Source: Cyanobacteria bacterium FACHB-502 (GTDB taxonomy: Bacteria > Cyanobacteriota > Cyanobacteriia > Elainellales > Elainellaceae). From it: a stretch of DNA of 64,000 nt. Positions 1 through 7,521 of the stretch are shown piece after piece. The translations under genes and the position numbers were made by a program. Location of the stretch: positions 1 through 64,000 of the forward strand of contig JACJNZ010000072.1 of assembly GCA_014695325.1 (NCBI GenBank), in the 5' to 3' direction. Within the stretch, counting starts at the first letter, position 1. Every line of letters starts with the position of its first letter. A model generated the notes under the pieces. The model did no database searches and was not told the origin of the DNA. It saw nothing but the letters and a program-made list of their open reading frames with translations.

Positions 1-65
1 CGATTCAAGCCAGTTAAAGCGCGCAGCAAGCGGTCTTGTGTCAGCACCCGTTCAATATCCAGCAT
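1..65 (-). CDS. N-terminal end of a DDE transposase (cut by window edge)
   Basis: Reading the minus strand from an ATG at 65 gives 21 codons that run off the window. The peptide begins MLDIERVLTQDRLLRALTGL. From memory, an N terminus with a 'RLLRALTGLN' core is the start of the helix-turn-helix segment that precedes the DDE domain in IS5-like transposases of cyanobacteria. The catalytic domain is outside the window, so intactness cannot be judged. It lies 70 bp downstream of phnE on the same strand, so a mobile element abuts the 3' end of the phosphonate operon. Confidence 0.5.
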   Translation of the reverse strand, partial: MLDIERVLTQDRLLRALTGLN

Positions 66-134
66 TTGCTTATCCCATTTCTGCCTTCTATTCTTGCTTA
101 TTTCCCGACAAGTCTATTGTGCGAAGCGACTGAT

Positions 135-965
135 CTAAATCAAATTTCGTCTTAGCCGTGAGGAAAGGGTATCAATTAAGGCAACCGCTACAATCAGAAA
201 GATCAGGATGGCACAAACCTGCTGGTACTGGAACGAGCGAAAACTTTGATAAAGCGAAACGCCAATTCCCCCGGCTCCGACAATTCCCAGAACCGAGGCG
301 GAGCGAACATCTGCTTCAAAGCGGTAGAGCGTGTAGGAAGTCCACAAGGGAAGAACCTGCGGAATCACCCCAAAGAGAATTTCTTGCAGTTTGCTCGAAC
401 CTGTCGCTCGAATGCCTTCTACCGGACCTGGATCGATCGACTCAACCGCTTCTGAGAAGAGTTTGCCTAGCGTTCCGGTTGTATGTACAAACAGGGCCAG
501 CATGCCCGCAAATGGGCCTAAGCCTACGGCAACGACAAAAATGAGAGCAAAGACCACTTCGTTGATCGCCCGCATCGCATCAAGCAATCGCCTGATCGGA
601 AACACAATCCAGGCAGGGCAGATATTGTCTGAAGCGAAAATGGAAAGGGGAACAGAAACGATCGCCGCCATCACTGTTCCCCAGACCGCCATTGAAATCG
701 TTTCGAGCGTATCGCTCAGGTAAGAACGCCATTCCGTAAAATCGGGTGGAAAATAGCGGCTGATGTATTCCACCATATTGCCGCCACCCTGGGCGAGTTC
801 AATAAAACTCAGGTCACTCTGAATGCCAGCAAAGACAAGAATAGCAATGCCAACGACAAGGTAGAAGATTCGATTAGGGGTAATGAGTTTATTCTCCCGC
901 GCCAGCATCTCTCGTACTGCTTGAGAAGCTGAACCACGAGGTTCTAGCGTAATTCGATCGCTCAT
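135..965 (-). CDS. phnE: Phosphonate ABC transporter permease PhnE
   Basis: This is the membrane subunit of a phosphonate/phosphite importer in the inner membrane; it works with PhnC and PhnD encoded just upstream. The protein has an N-terminal membrane helix, a central run of hydrophobic segments typical of binding-protein-dependent permeases, and an EAA-type cytoplasmic loop (EAVESIDPGPVEGIRATGSS) that contacts the ATPase. I chose the ATG at 965 (MSDRITLEPRG), giving 276 residues; a GTG 48 bp upstream would only add a polar tail. It is the last gene of phnC-phnD-phnE, 224 bp after phnD. There is only one permease gene, and no C-P lyase genes follow before the transposase at the window edge. 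Confidence 0.9.
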   Translation of the reverse strand: MSDRITLEPRGSASQAVREMLARENKLITPNRIFYLVVGIAILVFAGIQSDLSFIELAQGGGNMVEYISRYFPPDFTEWRSYLSDTLETISMAVWGTVMAAIVSVPLSIFASDNICPAWIVFPIRRLLDAMRAINEVVFALIFVVAVGLGPFAGMLALFVHTTGTLGKLFSEAVESIDPGPVEGIRATGSSKLQEILFGVIPQVLPLWTSYTLYRFEADVRSASVLGIVGAGGIGVSLYQSFRSFQYQQVCAILIFLIVAVALIDTLSSRLRRNLI

Positions 966-1189
966 ATCACGAATATTAAAGGAACAGTACGGCGAATCAA
1001 ATGGACAATTCACTCTTGTTCAATGTGAATCATTCATAGGATGTCTGAGGAGTCTGCTGATACAGCTCCAAAGCTTGAGATTTTCCTAAATCCCCTGATA
1101 AGGAAAGACTTTGAGATGCTAAATCCTTCTGCAAAAGAATGGCTTGCATCGGTCAGTTTTTCCTTAAAAGGGGAAGAGGAAATCTTCAG

Positions 1190-2242
1190 CTACTTCAATG
1201 CATCGAGCTTTTGATTCAATTCATCCAGCTTTTGCTGCCTTGCCTGAGGGGTTAGGTTCTTATCGTTCTGAACCTCTAATATATCTTTACCGATGTTCAA
1301 TTCACGGATGGTATTCCACGTTTTGTCTTCTGCTGGGACAAATGCCTGCCAGCCTAGCGGCTCCAGAACTGCAGTGTCTTTGTAGCTGTAGAAGAAATCC
1401 TTAATCTGTCCCTTCAAGCAATCGGGTAAGTCTTTCCGATAGGTGATCGGGTCACTCGGAATCACAGGAGAAGTCCAAATCACCTGAATTTGCTCAAAGG
1501 CTTTGGGATCAGACGCTTTCAGAGCAGTCAAAGATTCGCTGTTGTTCGTTGCCACGTCAACCTGTTGATTAGCAACTGCTTGAGCCGTCGCTTCATGGCT
1601 TCCTGCAAAAATAAGTTGCTTAAACGCCTCTTTCGCGTTCACTCCCTTTTGTGCGAATACATAATAGCTGGGAACGAGATAGCCAGAGGTTGATTCAGGA
1701 TCATTAAACGCAAAGGTTAAATCTTTCGCGTTCTCTACAATATACTCATTGCCATTTCCTTTTTGAAGATCAATTTCGGAAACGATCGGATTTTCCTTGT
1801 TTGTGATGAGGTGCGAGTAATAGCCTTGCGTGCCATCTGAATTTACGGTTTGAGCAAATGCTTCTGCATTGGAACGCTCTGCTGCTGTGATATAGGACTT
1901 CCCTCCATACCAAGCAACCTGTACCTTGTTTGCCCCCATTGCCTCAATTACAGCTGCATAATCTGTGGCATAGAAAGCATTTACAGGACGACCGATCGTC
2001 TGCGACATTGCCTCGATAAAGGGTTCAAATTTAGGCTTTTGATTCTGCTGAGATTCAGTCGAGATGATTCCAAAGTCGATCGATGCAATTTCCGGCGCAC
2101 AGGTTTGACCAGAAGCTGAGCCATTGCTAGTGGTCTGGGCTTGCTGATTCGACTGAGTTGAAGTGCAGCTTGCAAGCGTAGCAACACTAATCACAGATGC
2201 CGTTAATAGAGATGTCAATCTCTTGAACACAGGTGCTTTCAT
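1190..2242 (-). CDS. phnD: Phosphonate-binding lipoprotein PhnD
   Basis: This is the periplasmic substrate-binding component of the phosphonate importer. The start at 2242 gives a signal peptide with a lipobox (SVATLASC, Cys near residue 26), so it should be a lipid-anchored protein. A good ribosome-binding site (AGGAG, within 2251-2260) supports this start over one 48 bp upstream. The mature part carries the PhnD-family pattern: a 'DFGIIST' strand, then 'KFEPFIEAM', then 'ATDYAAVIEAM' and 'VAWYGGKSYI', which line the ligand cleft. A lysine- and glutamine-rich tail ends the protein. It lies between phnC and phnE on the same strand. Ligand could be phosphonate, phosphite or a phosphate ester; the sequence does not tell. 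Confidence 0.92.
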   Translation of the reverse strand: MKAPVFKRLTSLLTASVISVATLASCTSTQSNQQAQTTSNGSASGQTCAPEIASIDFGIISTESQQNQKPKFEPFIEAMSQTIGRPVNAFYATDYAAVIEAMGANKVQVAWYGGKSYITAAERSNAEAFAQTVNSDGTQGYYSHLITNKENPIVSEIDLQKGNGNEYIVENAKDLTFAFNDPESTSGYLVPSYYVFAQKGVNAKEAFKQLIFAGSHEATAQAVANQQVDVATNNSESLTALKASDPKAFEQIQVIWTSPVIPSDPITYRKDLPDCLKGQIKDFFYSYKDTAVLEPLGWQAFVPAEDKTWNTIRELNIGKDILEVQNDKNLTPQARQQKLDELNQKLDALK

Positions 2243-2303
2243 TTTGAATTGTTTCTCCTGATGATAAAAACGAAATACAGCGTTTTTCACTTCCGTAAGG
2301 TAC

Positions 2304-2344
2304 GAGGGGCGAAGCCCGCACGCAGAGGCACAGCCCCTGCCCCC
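2304..2344. repeat. Small palindromic repeat between phnC and phnD
   Basis: A GC-rich stretch with inverted ends AGGGGC (2305-2310) and GCCCCT (2333-2338) stands out from its AT-richer surroundings. It resembles the short dispersed palindromes of cyanobacterial genomes. It lies in the 212-bp phnC-phnD gap, so its hairpin could affect messenger stability between the two genes. No second copy is obvious in the window. Confidence 0.3.
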
Positions 2345-2454
2345 ATTTTTTGTACTTCAATCGCCTGAACAAGGCTGTAAACAATCAACTTCTATGGCAG
2401 TTCTGTAGGAACAAAGGAAATGTGCAGTCGGATTCGCTCATCGGAAATCACGGC

Positions 2455-3270
2455 TTAACTCGTGAATGCTTCTGCATGGCCTTTGAGAACTAGCTCTTCA
2501 GTTGCAGTGCCGTATATCTCGTTAAGTTTGAAATCATCCAGTACGGCAACTTCTCCATCAAATCTGACTTCTCCATCTCTTAAAGCAACTGCTCGCTTAA
2601 AGTAGTGGCGCACCATCTGCACTTGATGTAGGGATGTGATGACTGTAATTCCTTGTTCCTGGTTAAGAACCGTCAGCAGTTCCATGACTTTACGGGCGGA
2701 TTCCGGGTCCAGGGAAGCGATCGGTTCATCTGCGAGAATAATGTGTGCGCCCTGCATTAAACACCGGGCGATCGCAACCCTTTGCTGTTGACCTCCCGAT
2801 AAGGCAGAAGCTCGCTTGTAGGCATGCTGTAGAATTCCGACTCGCTCCAGGGCAGCTAACGCCTGCTCCTTTTCCTGCTGGGTAAACCAGCGAAGCGTGG
2901 AACGCAAGGAAGGGATGCGAGATAAATTACCAACCAGCACATTTTCTAGCACCGTCAATCGATTCACAAGATTAAACTGCTGAAAGATGAAGCCCATCTG
3001 ACTTCGCAGCTTTCTCACATTTGAGTGGAGGGAGCCGTTCACCTGAATCGGAGTTCCATAAATCTCGACAGTGCCTTGGTCTGCTTTATGTAAGCCGTTC
3101 AGGTTTCTCAACAGGGTTGACTTTCCAGAACCAGAGGCTCCGACTAGCGCAATCATTTCCCCGTCAGCTACGGAAAAATTAATATTCCGCAGGGCAGCAA
3201 TTTTATTAAACGATTTCGTCAGGTGCTTCACTTCAACAGCAGTGACTTCTAGCGAGTTCTGCAAAACCAT
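2455..3270 (-). CDS. phnC: Phosphonate ABC transporter ATP-binding protein PhnC
   Basis: This is the ATPase that powers the PhnCDE importer at the cytoplasmic face of the membrane. All expected motifs are visible: Walker A GASGSGKST near residue 44, the Q-loop 'FIFQQFNLV', the signature LSGGQQQR, Walker B 'IILADEP' followed by the 'ASLDP' D-loop, and the H-loop 'TSLHQ'. The length of 271 residues is normal for PhnC. The start at 3270 (MVLQNSLEV) has AAAGGA about 14 bases upstream. It is the first structural gene of the operon, and the 356 bp between it and phnF hold the PhnF palindrome and a Pho box described separately. Confidence 0.93.
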   Translation of the reverse strand: MVLQNSLEVTAVEVKHLTKSFNKIAALRNINFSVADGEMIALVGASGSGKSTLLRNLNGLHKADQGTVEIYGTPIQVNGSLHSNVRKLRSQMGFIFQQFNLVNRLTVLENVLVGNLSRIPSLRSTLRWFTQQEKEQALAALERVGILQHAYKRASALSGGQQQRVAIARCLMQGAHIILADEPIASLDPESARKVMELLTVLNQEQGITVITSLHQVQMVRHYFKRAVALRDGEVRFDGEVAVLDDFKLNEIYGTATEELVLKGHAEAFTS

Positions 3271-3484
3271 GCAGGCATTTCATCCTTTAACTTAAGTAAA
3301 TATTCAAGTCAACACAGTCTCAGAACAATGAGATTTACCAATCCAGAAGCAACATGCTTGAACACAGCCGAACAGCAGCGATGCCCTCTTAATAGCAGAC
3401 CAAGATGGGCGATCCGCAGCTCGCTAACTTAGGAGGATGGATAGGCTCCTTCCTGCGATTCCTGTTCCTAAGAAGTTTCTTCTT

Positions 3485-3502
3485 TAGATGTATAGACATC
3501 TA
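3485..3502. promoter_or_regulatory. Candidate PhnF operator palindrome upstream of phnC
   Basis: TAGATGTATAGACATCTA is a perfect inverted repeat with 7-bp arms around ATAG. Its centre, TGTATAGACA, closely resembles the TGGTATAGACCA site described for mycobacterial PhnF, a HutC-subfamily GntR regulator. A PhnF homologue is encoded next door. It lies about 215 bp before the phnC start and downstream of the Pho box in the direction of transcription, a fitting place for repression. A weaker half-match, GTTATACAAC, lies at 4358-4367 just before phnF. Confidence 0.65.
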
Positions 3503-3560
3503 GATGAAAACTGTACCAAGCTTTATTGTGGATGCCTGTCCTTAAGGAAATGCGAATGCC

Positions 3561-3590
3561 AGATTAAGAACTGTTCAAGCTCAATTTAAG
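3561..3590 (-). promoter_or_regulatory. Candidate Pho box for the phnCDE operon
   Basis: On the minus strand three 8-mers, CTTAAATT, CTTGAACA and CTTAATCT, follow one another with exact 3-bp spacers. This matches the known cyanobacterial Pho box layout (PyTTAAPyPy(T/A) repeats every 11 bp) bound by the PhoB-type regulator SphR; the third unit is a full match and the others have one or more mismatches. It points toward phnC and lies 290 bp before it. I could not place a convincing -10 at the usual distance. Confidence 0.55.
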
Positions 3591-3626
3591 CTAATGGGAG
3601 CTAGATATATCTTCTAAGCACAACGC

Positions 3627-4349
3627 TTATGCTGAATCGTTTTCAATTACTAACTCCATCCGATCGCCACGAAATCGCGTCACGCCATACTCAATCCTTC
3701 TTCCGGTTTGATCAACATTAATCGATTCTGTTAAAAGAATTGGTGCATTAGCAGGGAGTTCTAGCAGCCGAGCATCTTTAGGCTGAACAATTCGCGCTGA
3801 GATTCGGGTACTGTGACGAATATGATCACAGCCGTATTCCTGTTGCAGTAGCTTAGAAATAGAATGATACTGCTGACAGCGTTCCGACAGGTTGGGAAAC
3901 AAGATACTGGGAAAGTAGCTGCTCGATACACTAATTGGCTGCCCATCGGCAAGACTCAGCCGCTCAAATAAAACAACAGGGGTATTGATTGCTAACGCTA
4001 ACCGCTTGGCAACTTTTGCATCAGCAGGAATTGTGGTAATGGCTAGGGTTTGATAGCTCGTCTGCAATCCCTGAGCCTTAAGGGCATCGTTGTAGCGAAC
4101 TCGCTTGCCCAACGCATAAGTGATTGGAGTAGATGCCACAAACATCCCCCGCCCCCGATCGACTCGTACCAAGCCCTCCGTTCGCAAAACCTCGATCGAT
4201 CGTCGAAGTGTATGACGATTGACACCAAAGCGGACGCTCAATTCAGCTTCGGTTGGCAATTGATCTCCCTTTTGATAAACTGAAGAATTAATCTCTCCCC
4301 GAAGCTTATCCGCAATTTGAATGTAAAGGGGCAGCGCGTCGTCCATCAT
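3627..4349 (-). CDS. phnF: GntR-family regulator PhnF (HutC/UTRA type)
   Basis: This is a repressor-type regulator expected to control the adjacent phosphonate transporter. Residues about 7-75 form a winged helix with the GntR signature (PLYIQIADKLRGEI, then 'LPTEAELSVRFGVNRHTLRRS'). Residues about 95-235 form a UTRA ligand-binding domain ending in 'IEYGVTRFRGDRMELVIE', a hallmark of the PhnF/HutC group. The 240-residue length is typical. Two in-frame ATGs (4349 and 4346) are possible starts. It lies upstream of phnC on the same strand, and is divergent from the phytase-like gene, with a Pho box in the shared 141-bp gap. Confidence 0.88.
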   Translation of the reverse strand: MMDDALPLYIQIADKLRGEINSSVYQKGDQLPTEAELSVRFGVNRHTLRRSIEVLRTEGLVRVDRGRGMFVASTPITYALGKRVRYNDALKAQGLQTSYQTLAITTIPADAKVAKRLALAINTPVVLFERLSLADGQPISVSSSYFPSILFPNLSERCQQYHSISKLLQQEYGCDHIRHSTRISARIVQPKDARLLELPANAPILLTESINVDQTGRRIEYGVTRFRGDRMELVIENDSA

Positions 4350-4390
4350 AGCTATTAGTTATACAACACCACATTGGCTCGCAGTAACAC

Positions 4391-4435
4391 CTTAACCTCT
4401 CCATAAACCAGGAACAATCTGCATCGTTTTATACT
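4391..4435 (+). promoter_or_regulatory. Pho box and -10 of the phytase-like gene
   Basis: CTTAACCT at 4391-4398 is an exact cyanobacterial Pho box unit. A poorer unit, CATAAACC, follows after 3 bp (4402-4409). TATACT at 4430-4435 sits 20 bp further on, a good -10 for a promoter whose -35 is replaced by the Pho box. The coding start at 4491 lies 55 bp downstream of the -10. The same element could also influence the divergent phnF. Confidence 0.6.
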
Positions 4436-4490
4436 CCCATCGACTGCGATTAACTGTTACATCATCATTTTGATGAGGAGTGCCGAGTTT

Positions 4491-6692
4491 ATGGGGAAGT
4501 TCCCAGTTCATTTTCCTATTCCGACATGGTTTGCTTCTGTTTCTCTTTTTTCGACTGCTTTGCTGTTCGGTACTGTTGGCGCTGCTGATGCTCAGGTTCG
4601 GAGTTTTGCGCCCCTCAATCGCTATGTAGTGGGCGGTGCAGTAGCGGAAATCATTGATGCAAGCCCCGATGGAAATACGCTGGTTTTTACGAACTCAAGC
4701 GATCAGCAAATCGGCTTTGTCGATATTACCGATCCTGCAAATCCACAGTCGCTTGGAACGGTTGAGGTCGCTGGAGAACCAACTTCGGTTGCAATTACAC
4801 CTGATGGGAAATATGCGATCGCTACCGTTCTTTTCCTCATCGATGAAGATGCTGGACAAACAATTGCTGACCAGCAGCCTGGCACTCTTGTTTTCATTGA
4901 CCTGGCAACTCGCAAGGTCACCGGGCAGGTACAGCTTTTGGGCATTGGTCCTGACAGTGCTGACATTTCCCCAGACGGCAGCAAAGTGATTGTAGCGATT
5001 GAGGATGAAGAAGATACCGATAACCTTCCCGGCTCTCGTCCTGGCTCAATCAACTTTGTCACCATCAATGAGGACAACCCCAGTGAATCAACGGTCACTG
5101 CTGTAGACATTGACCTGGCTGGCATCGAAGGGGTGAACTATGTTGAAGACCCGCAGCCGGAGTTTGTCAAATTTAGTCCTGATGGCAGCACTGCCGCTGT
5201 CACGATCCAGGAAAATAATGCGATCGCCCTGATCGATGTTGCCTCTGAGCAAATCATTCGCATCTTTTCGGCTGGCACCTCTAGCCAGTTCGCTGACCGG
5301 ACTGAAGATGGCGAAATTAGCCTGACCGAAGAATTCAAAGGGCGCAGAGAGCCGGATGCAATTGCCTTCACACCTGACGGTCAACACCTGGTCACGGTTA
5401 ACGAAGGCGACACCGACTTAGAAAGCTTTGGCGACAATATCGGGTCAGGTGGACGCAGTTGGACAATTTTTGACCTGGAGGGCAACGTTGTTTATGACAG
5501 CGGCAGCAGCGTTGAAGAACTGGCAATTACCCGAGGGCAATACCCGGACGATCGCTCTGAGGATCGTGGCATTGAAATGGAAGGCGGCACCGTTGCCGAA
5601 TTTGGCGAACAGCCGATCGCCTTTGTTGCTTCCGAGCGGGGCAGCTTTGTTGTCGCCTATGACATCAGCAATGTTGAGAAGCCTGAGTTAATTAGCTTTC
5701 TGCCAACCGGGCTGGCTCCCGAAGGAGTTCTGGCAATTCCAGAACGTAATCTGCTGCTGACCTCTAATGAAGAAGATGGCACAATTGACTTCTTTCAAGC
5801 CTCAACTGAGCCAGCAGACAGTGCCTACAGCCCAACTGCCCCTCAGATCACCAGCACGGGTGCTGATCTACCTTTCAGCGCGATTAGCGGTCTATATCAA
5901 GTACCCAACGATCTCAATGCCTTCTATGCTGTGCCCGATAGCGCAGTATCGCCTTCTCGAATTTATCGTATTGAGATGGAAGGCTCATCCGCTACTGTCG
6001 TCAGTGCCCTGCCCCTGACCAAAAAAGGGGAATCCGTTAGGTATGACCTGGAAGGTATTGCGTTGCAGCCCTCTGGTGACTTTTGGGTAGTCAGTGAAGG
6101 AGATGATCGCGAAGGGCAGGAAGCCCCCAACTTACTCAGCCATGTCAACAGCAGGGGTGAAGTACAGCAAGAAATTCCCCTACCCGAAGCAGCTTCAGGC
6201 GCAATTACCCGCTTTGGCTTTGAAGGAGTTGCAACCAACGCTGAAGGAACCAAAGTCTATGTGGCAATTCAGCGGGAGTTTGAGGGAGACCCAGAAAACA
6301 CGGTTCGAATTGCCGAATACGATCTGGAAAATCAAACCTGGAACTACTATTTCTACCCATTAGATACTGATAACGTTGAGGATAGCTGGGTTGGGCTGAG
6401 CGAGATTGCTCGCGATACAGACGGCAGTTTTTTAATTGTCGAGCGAGACAATCAGGGCGGTGAAAATGGCGCAGCGAATGCTCGAATCAAGCGCATCTAT
6501 CGGGTTTCTTTAGCGAATGCAGAACCCGGTGCAACGCTAGAAAAAACCCTGGTGCTGGATCTACTCTCGGATTATAGATGGATTGAAGAGAAGATCGAAA
6601 GCCTGGCTGTCACGAATCAGGGATATTGGTTTGCCAGCGATAACGATGGTGGCATCAACTACACTAGGCTGCTGTTTGTGCCAAGACAATAG
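4491..6692 (+). CDS. Secreted phytase-like esterase with N-terminal beta-propeller
   Basis: This is probably an extracytoplasmic phosphoesterase for scavenging phosphate from organic esters. I chose the ATG at 4491 because GAGGAG lies 10 bases upstream; two earlier starts are nearer or lack a site. The start gives a signal peptide ending near ADA-Q (residue 34). Residues about 45-430 contain repeated 'SPDG' blades with 'GEPTSVAITPDGKYAIA' and 'PDAIAFTPDGQHLVTVNEGD', as in choice-of-anchor I / alkaline-phosphatase-like propellers. Residues about 460-734 match the esterase-like phytase domain (FSAISGLY, RYDLEGIAL, GFEGVA, 'FLIVERDNQGG', 'IESLAV'). Its Pho box agrees with a phosphate-starvation role. 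Exact substrate is unknown. Confidence 0.82.
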   Translation: MGKFPVHFPIPTWFASVSLFSTALLFGTVGAADAQVRSFAPLNRYVVGGAVAEIIDASPDGNTLVFTNSSDQQIGFVDITDPANPQSLGTVEVAGEPTSVAITPDGKYAIATVLFLIDEDAGQTIADQQPGTLVFIDLATRKVTGQVQLLGIGPDSADISPDGSKVIVAIEDEEDTDNLPGSRPGSINFVTINEDNPSESTVTAVDIDLAGIEGVNYVEDPQPEFVKFSPDGSTAAVTIQENNAIALIDVASEQIIRIFSAGTSSQFADRTEDGEISLTEEFKGRREPDAIAFTPDGQHLVTVNEGDTDLESFGDNIGSGGRSWTIFDLEGNVVYDSGSSVEELAITRGQYPDDRSEDRGIEMEGGTVAEFGEQPIAFVASERGSFVVAYDISNVEKPELISFLPTGLAPEGVLAIPERNLLLTSNEEDGTIDFFQASTEPADSAYSPTAPQITSTGADLPFSAISGLYQVPNDLNAFYAVPDSAVSPSRIYRIEMEGSSATVVSALPLTKKGESVRYDLEGIALQPSGDFWVVSEGDDREGQEAPNLLSHVNSRGEVQQEIPLPEAASGAITRFGFEGVATNAEGTKVYVAIQREFEGDPENTVRIAEYDLENQTWNYYFYPLDTDNVEDSWVGLSEIARDTDGSFLIVERDNQGGENGAANARIKRIYRVSLANAEPGATLEKTLVLDLLSDYRWIEEKIESLAVTNQGYWFASDNDGGINYTRLLFVPRQ

Positions 6693-7267
6693 TAAGTTTG
6701 GGTTGTCTTAATTAAAATTGCGTAACTCAGTGGAGCCACTATTTACTCTGCTGAGTTGCACGAGATTCTTAGTACAGAGGTAGGATGGCGAGTTGTGTCG
6801 CAAAAAACAAAACAGTCACAAAAAAACAGTCGCAAAAACAAAACAATAGTAAGTTATGCGAGCCTAAACTCCCTTTTCCTCTTTTCAGGGCCTACTTTTG
6901 CCTATTCAAATGGCACTTTTTGGCTACTTTCTGACTACTGCGGCAGCATCAATTCTTTCAGGATTACTGCACAACAAATACTAGGAACGCCTTAACAAAA
7001 GAAATTCATTTTTCCTTGATATTCTTCAATAACAGTAGAAAAACAAAGGAATTTTTACTTATAGAACCTCTATTTATACAGCTCCTATTTATACAACATC
7101 AAAATATTATTCAAAAGATAGCTTTCAATAAAACTTATTGCTAATTGAGGCTATGAATAAGAACGTGTTGGATCTGCATCACCCAATAGAATTGGATTTT
7201 TTACCCTGCTTAAAAACTATTAAAAAATTACGATGAAGTCGCGAAATTAACCTCAAGACATTTACCT
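6693..7267. other. AT-rich intergenic stretch before the diesterase gene
   Basis: No convincing gene is seen here. An inverted repeat AACTCAG (6724-6730) / CTGAGTT (6751-6757) follows the phytase-like gene but has no clear T-tract. An open frame at 6756-6995 has no ribosome site and a non-protein-like composition, so I leave it out. The functional part of the gap is the promoter at 7268-7326. Confidence 0.5.
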
Positions 7268-7326
7268 ATTAAAGCTAAATTAACTTCATCTTAAACTAAC
7301 AATGACAAAGTCTTTGAGGGTATAGA
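7268..7326 (+). promoter_or_regulatory. Pho box and -10 of the nested diesterase gene
   Basis: Three 8-mers, ATTAAAGC (7268-7275), ATTAACTT (7279-7286) and CTTAAACT (7290-7297), are separated by exact 3-bp spacers, the canonical arrangement of a cyanobacterial Pho box. TATAGA at 7321-7326 follows 23 bp later as a -10, nearly the same geometry as at 4391-4435. The leader to the ATG at 7522 would be about 190 bases, which is long. Confidence 0.65.
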
Positions 7327-7521
7327 TTTTGGCTTTGGCTATATTGCAACCTGCTTAGTGTTGTGCATTACATTGCATTGCTAGATAGGTTGCAGTGTGC
7401 TGAATTTTCGCATGTCTAGAAAACGAAATTTGCCCTAATTGAACCATCTATTCTGATGAAGAATTTTCCGAATTTTTACTCATTCACATCATCTTGAACA
7501 TTTAAGGGGACTGGACAAGGA

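Noticed and set aside
158-723. Plus-strand frames opposite phnE
   Set aside because: phnE has clear family motifs on the other strand; these frames show none.
4358-4367. GTTATACAAC before phnF as a second PhnF operator
   Set aside because: Only one half resembles the TGTATAGACA core and the symmetry is poor, so it was not listed as a site.
6756-6995. 79-codon frame after the phytase-like gene
   Set aside because: It has no ribosome site, is rich in Ser/Lys/Asn low-complexity sequence, and lies in AT-rich promoter DNA.
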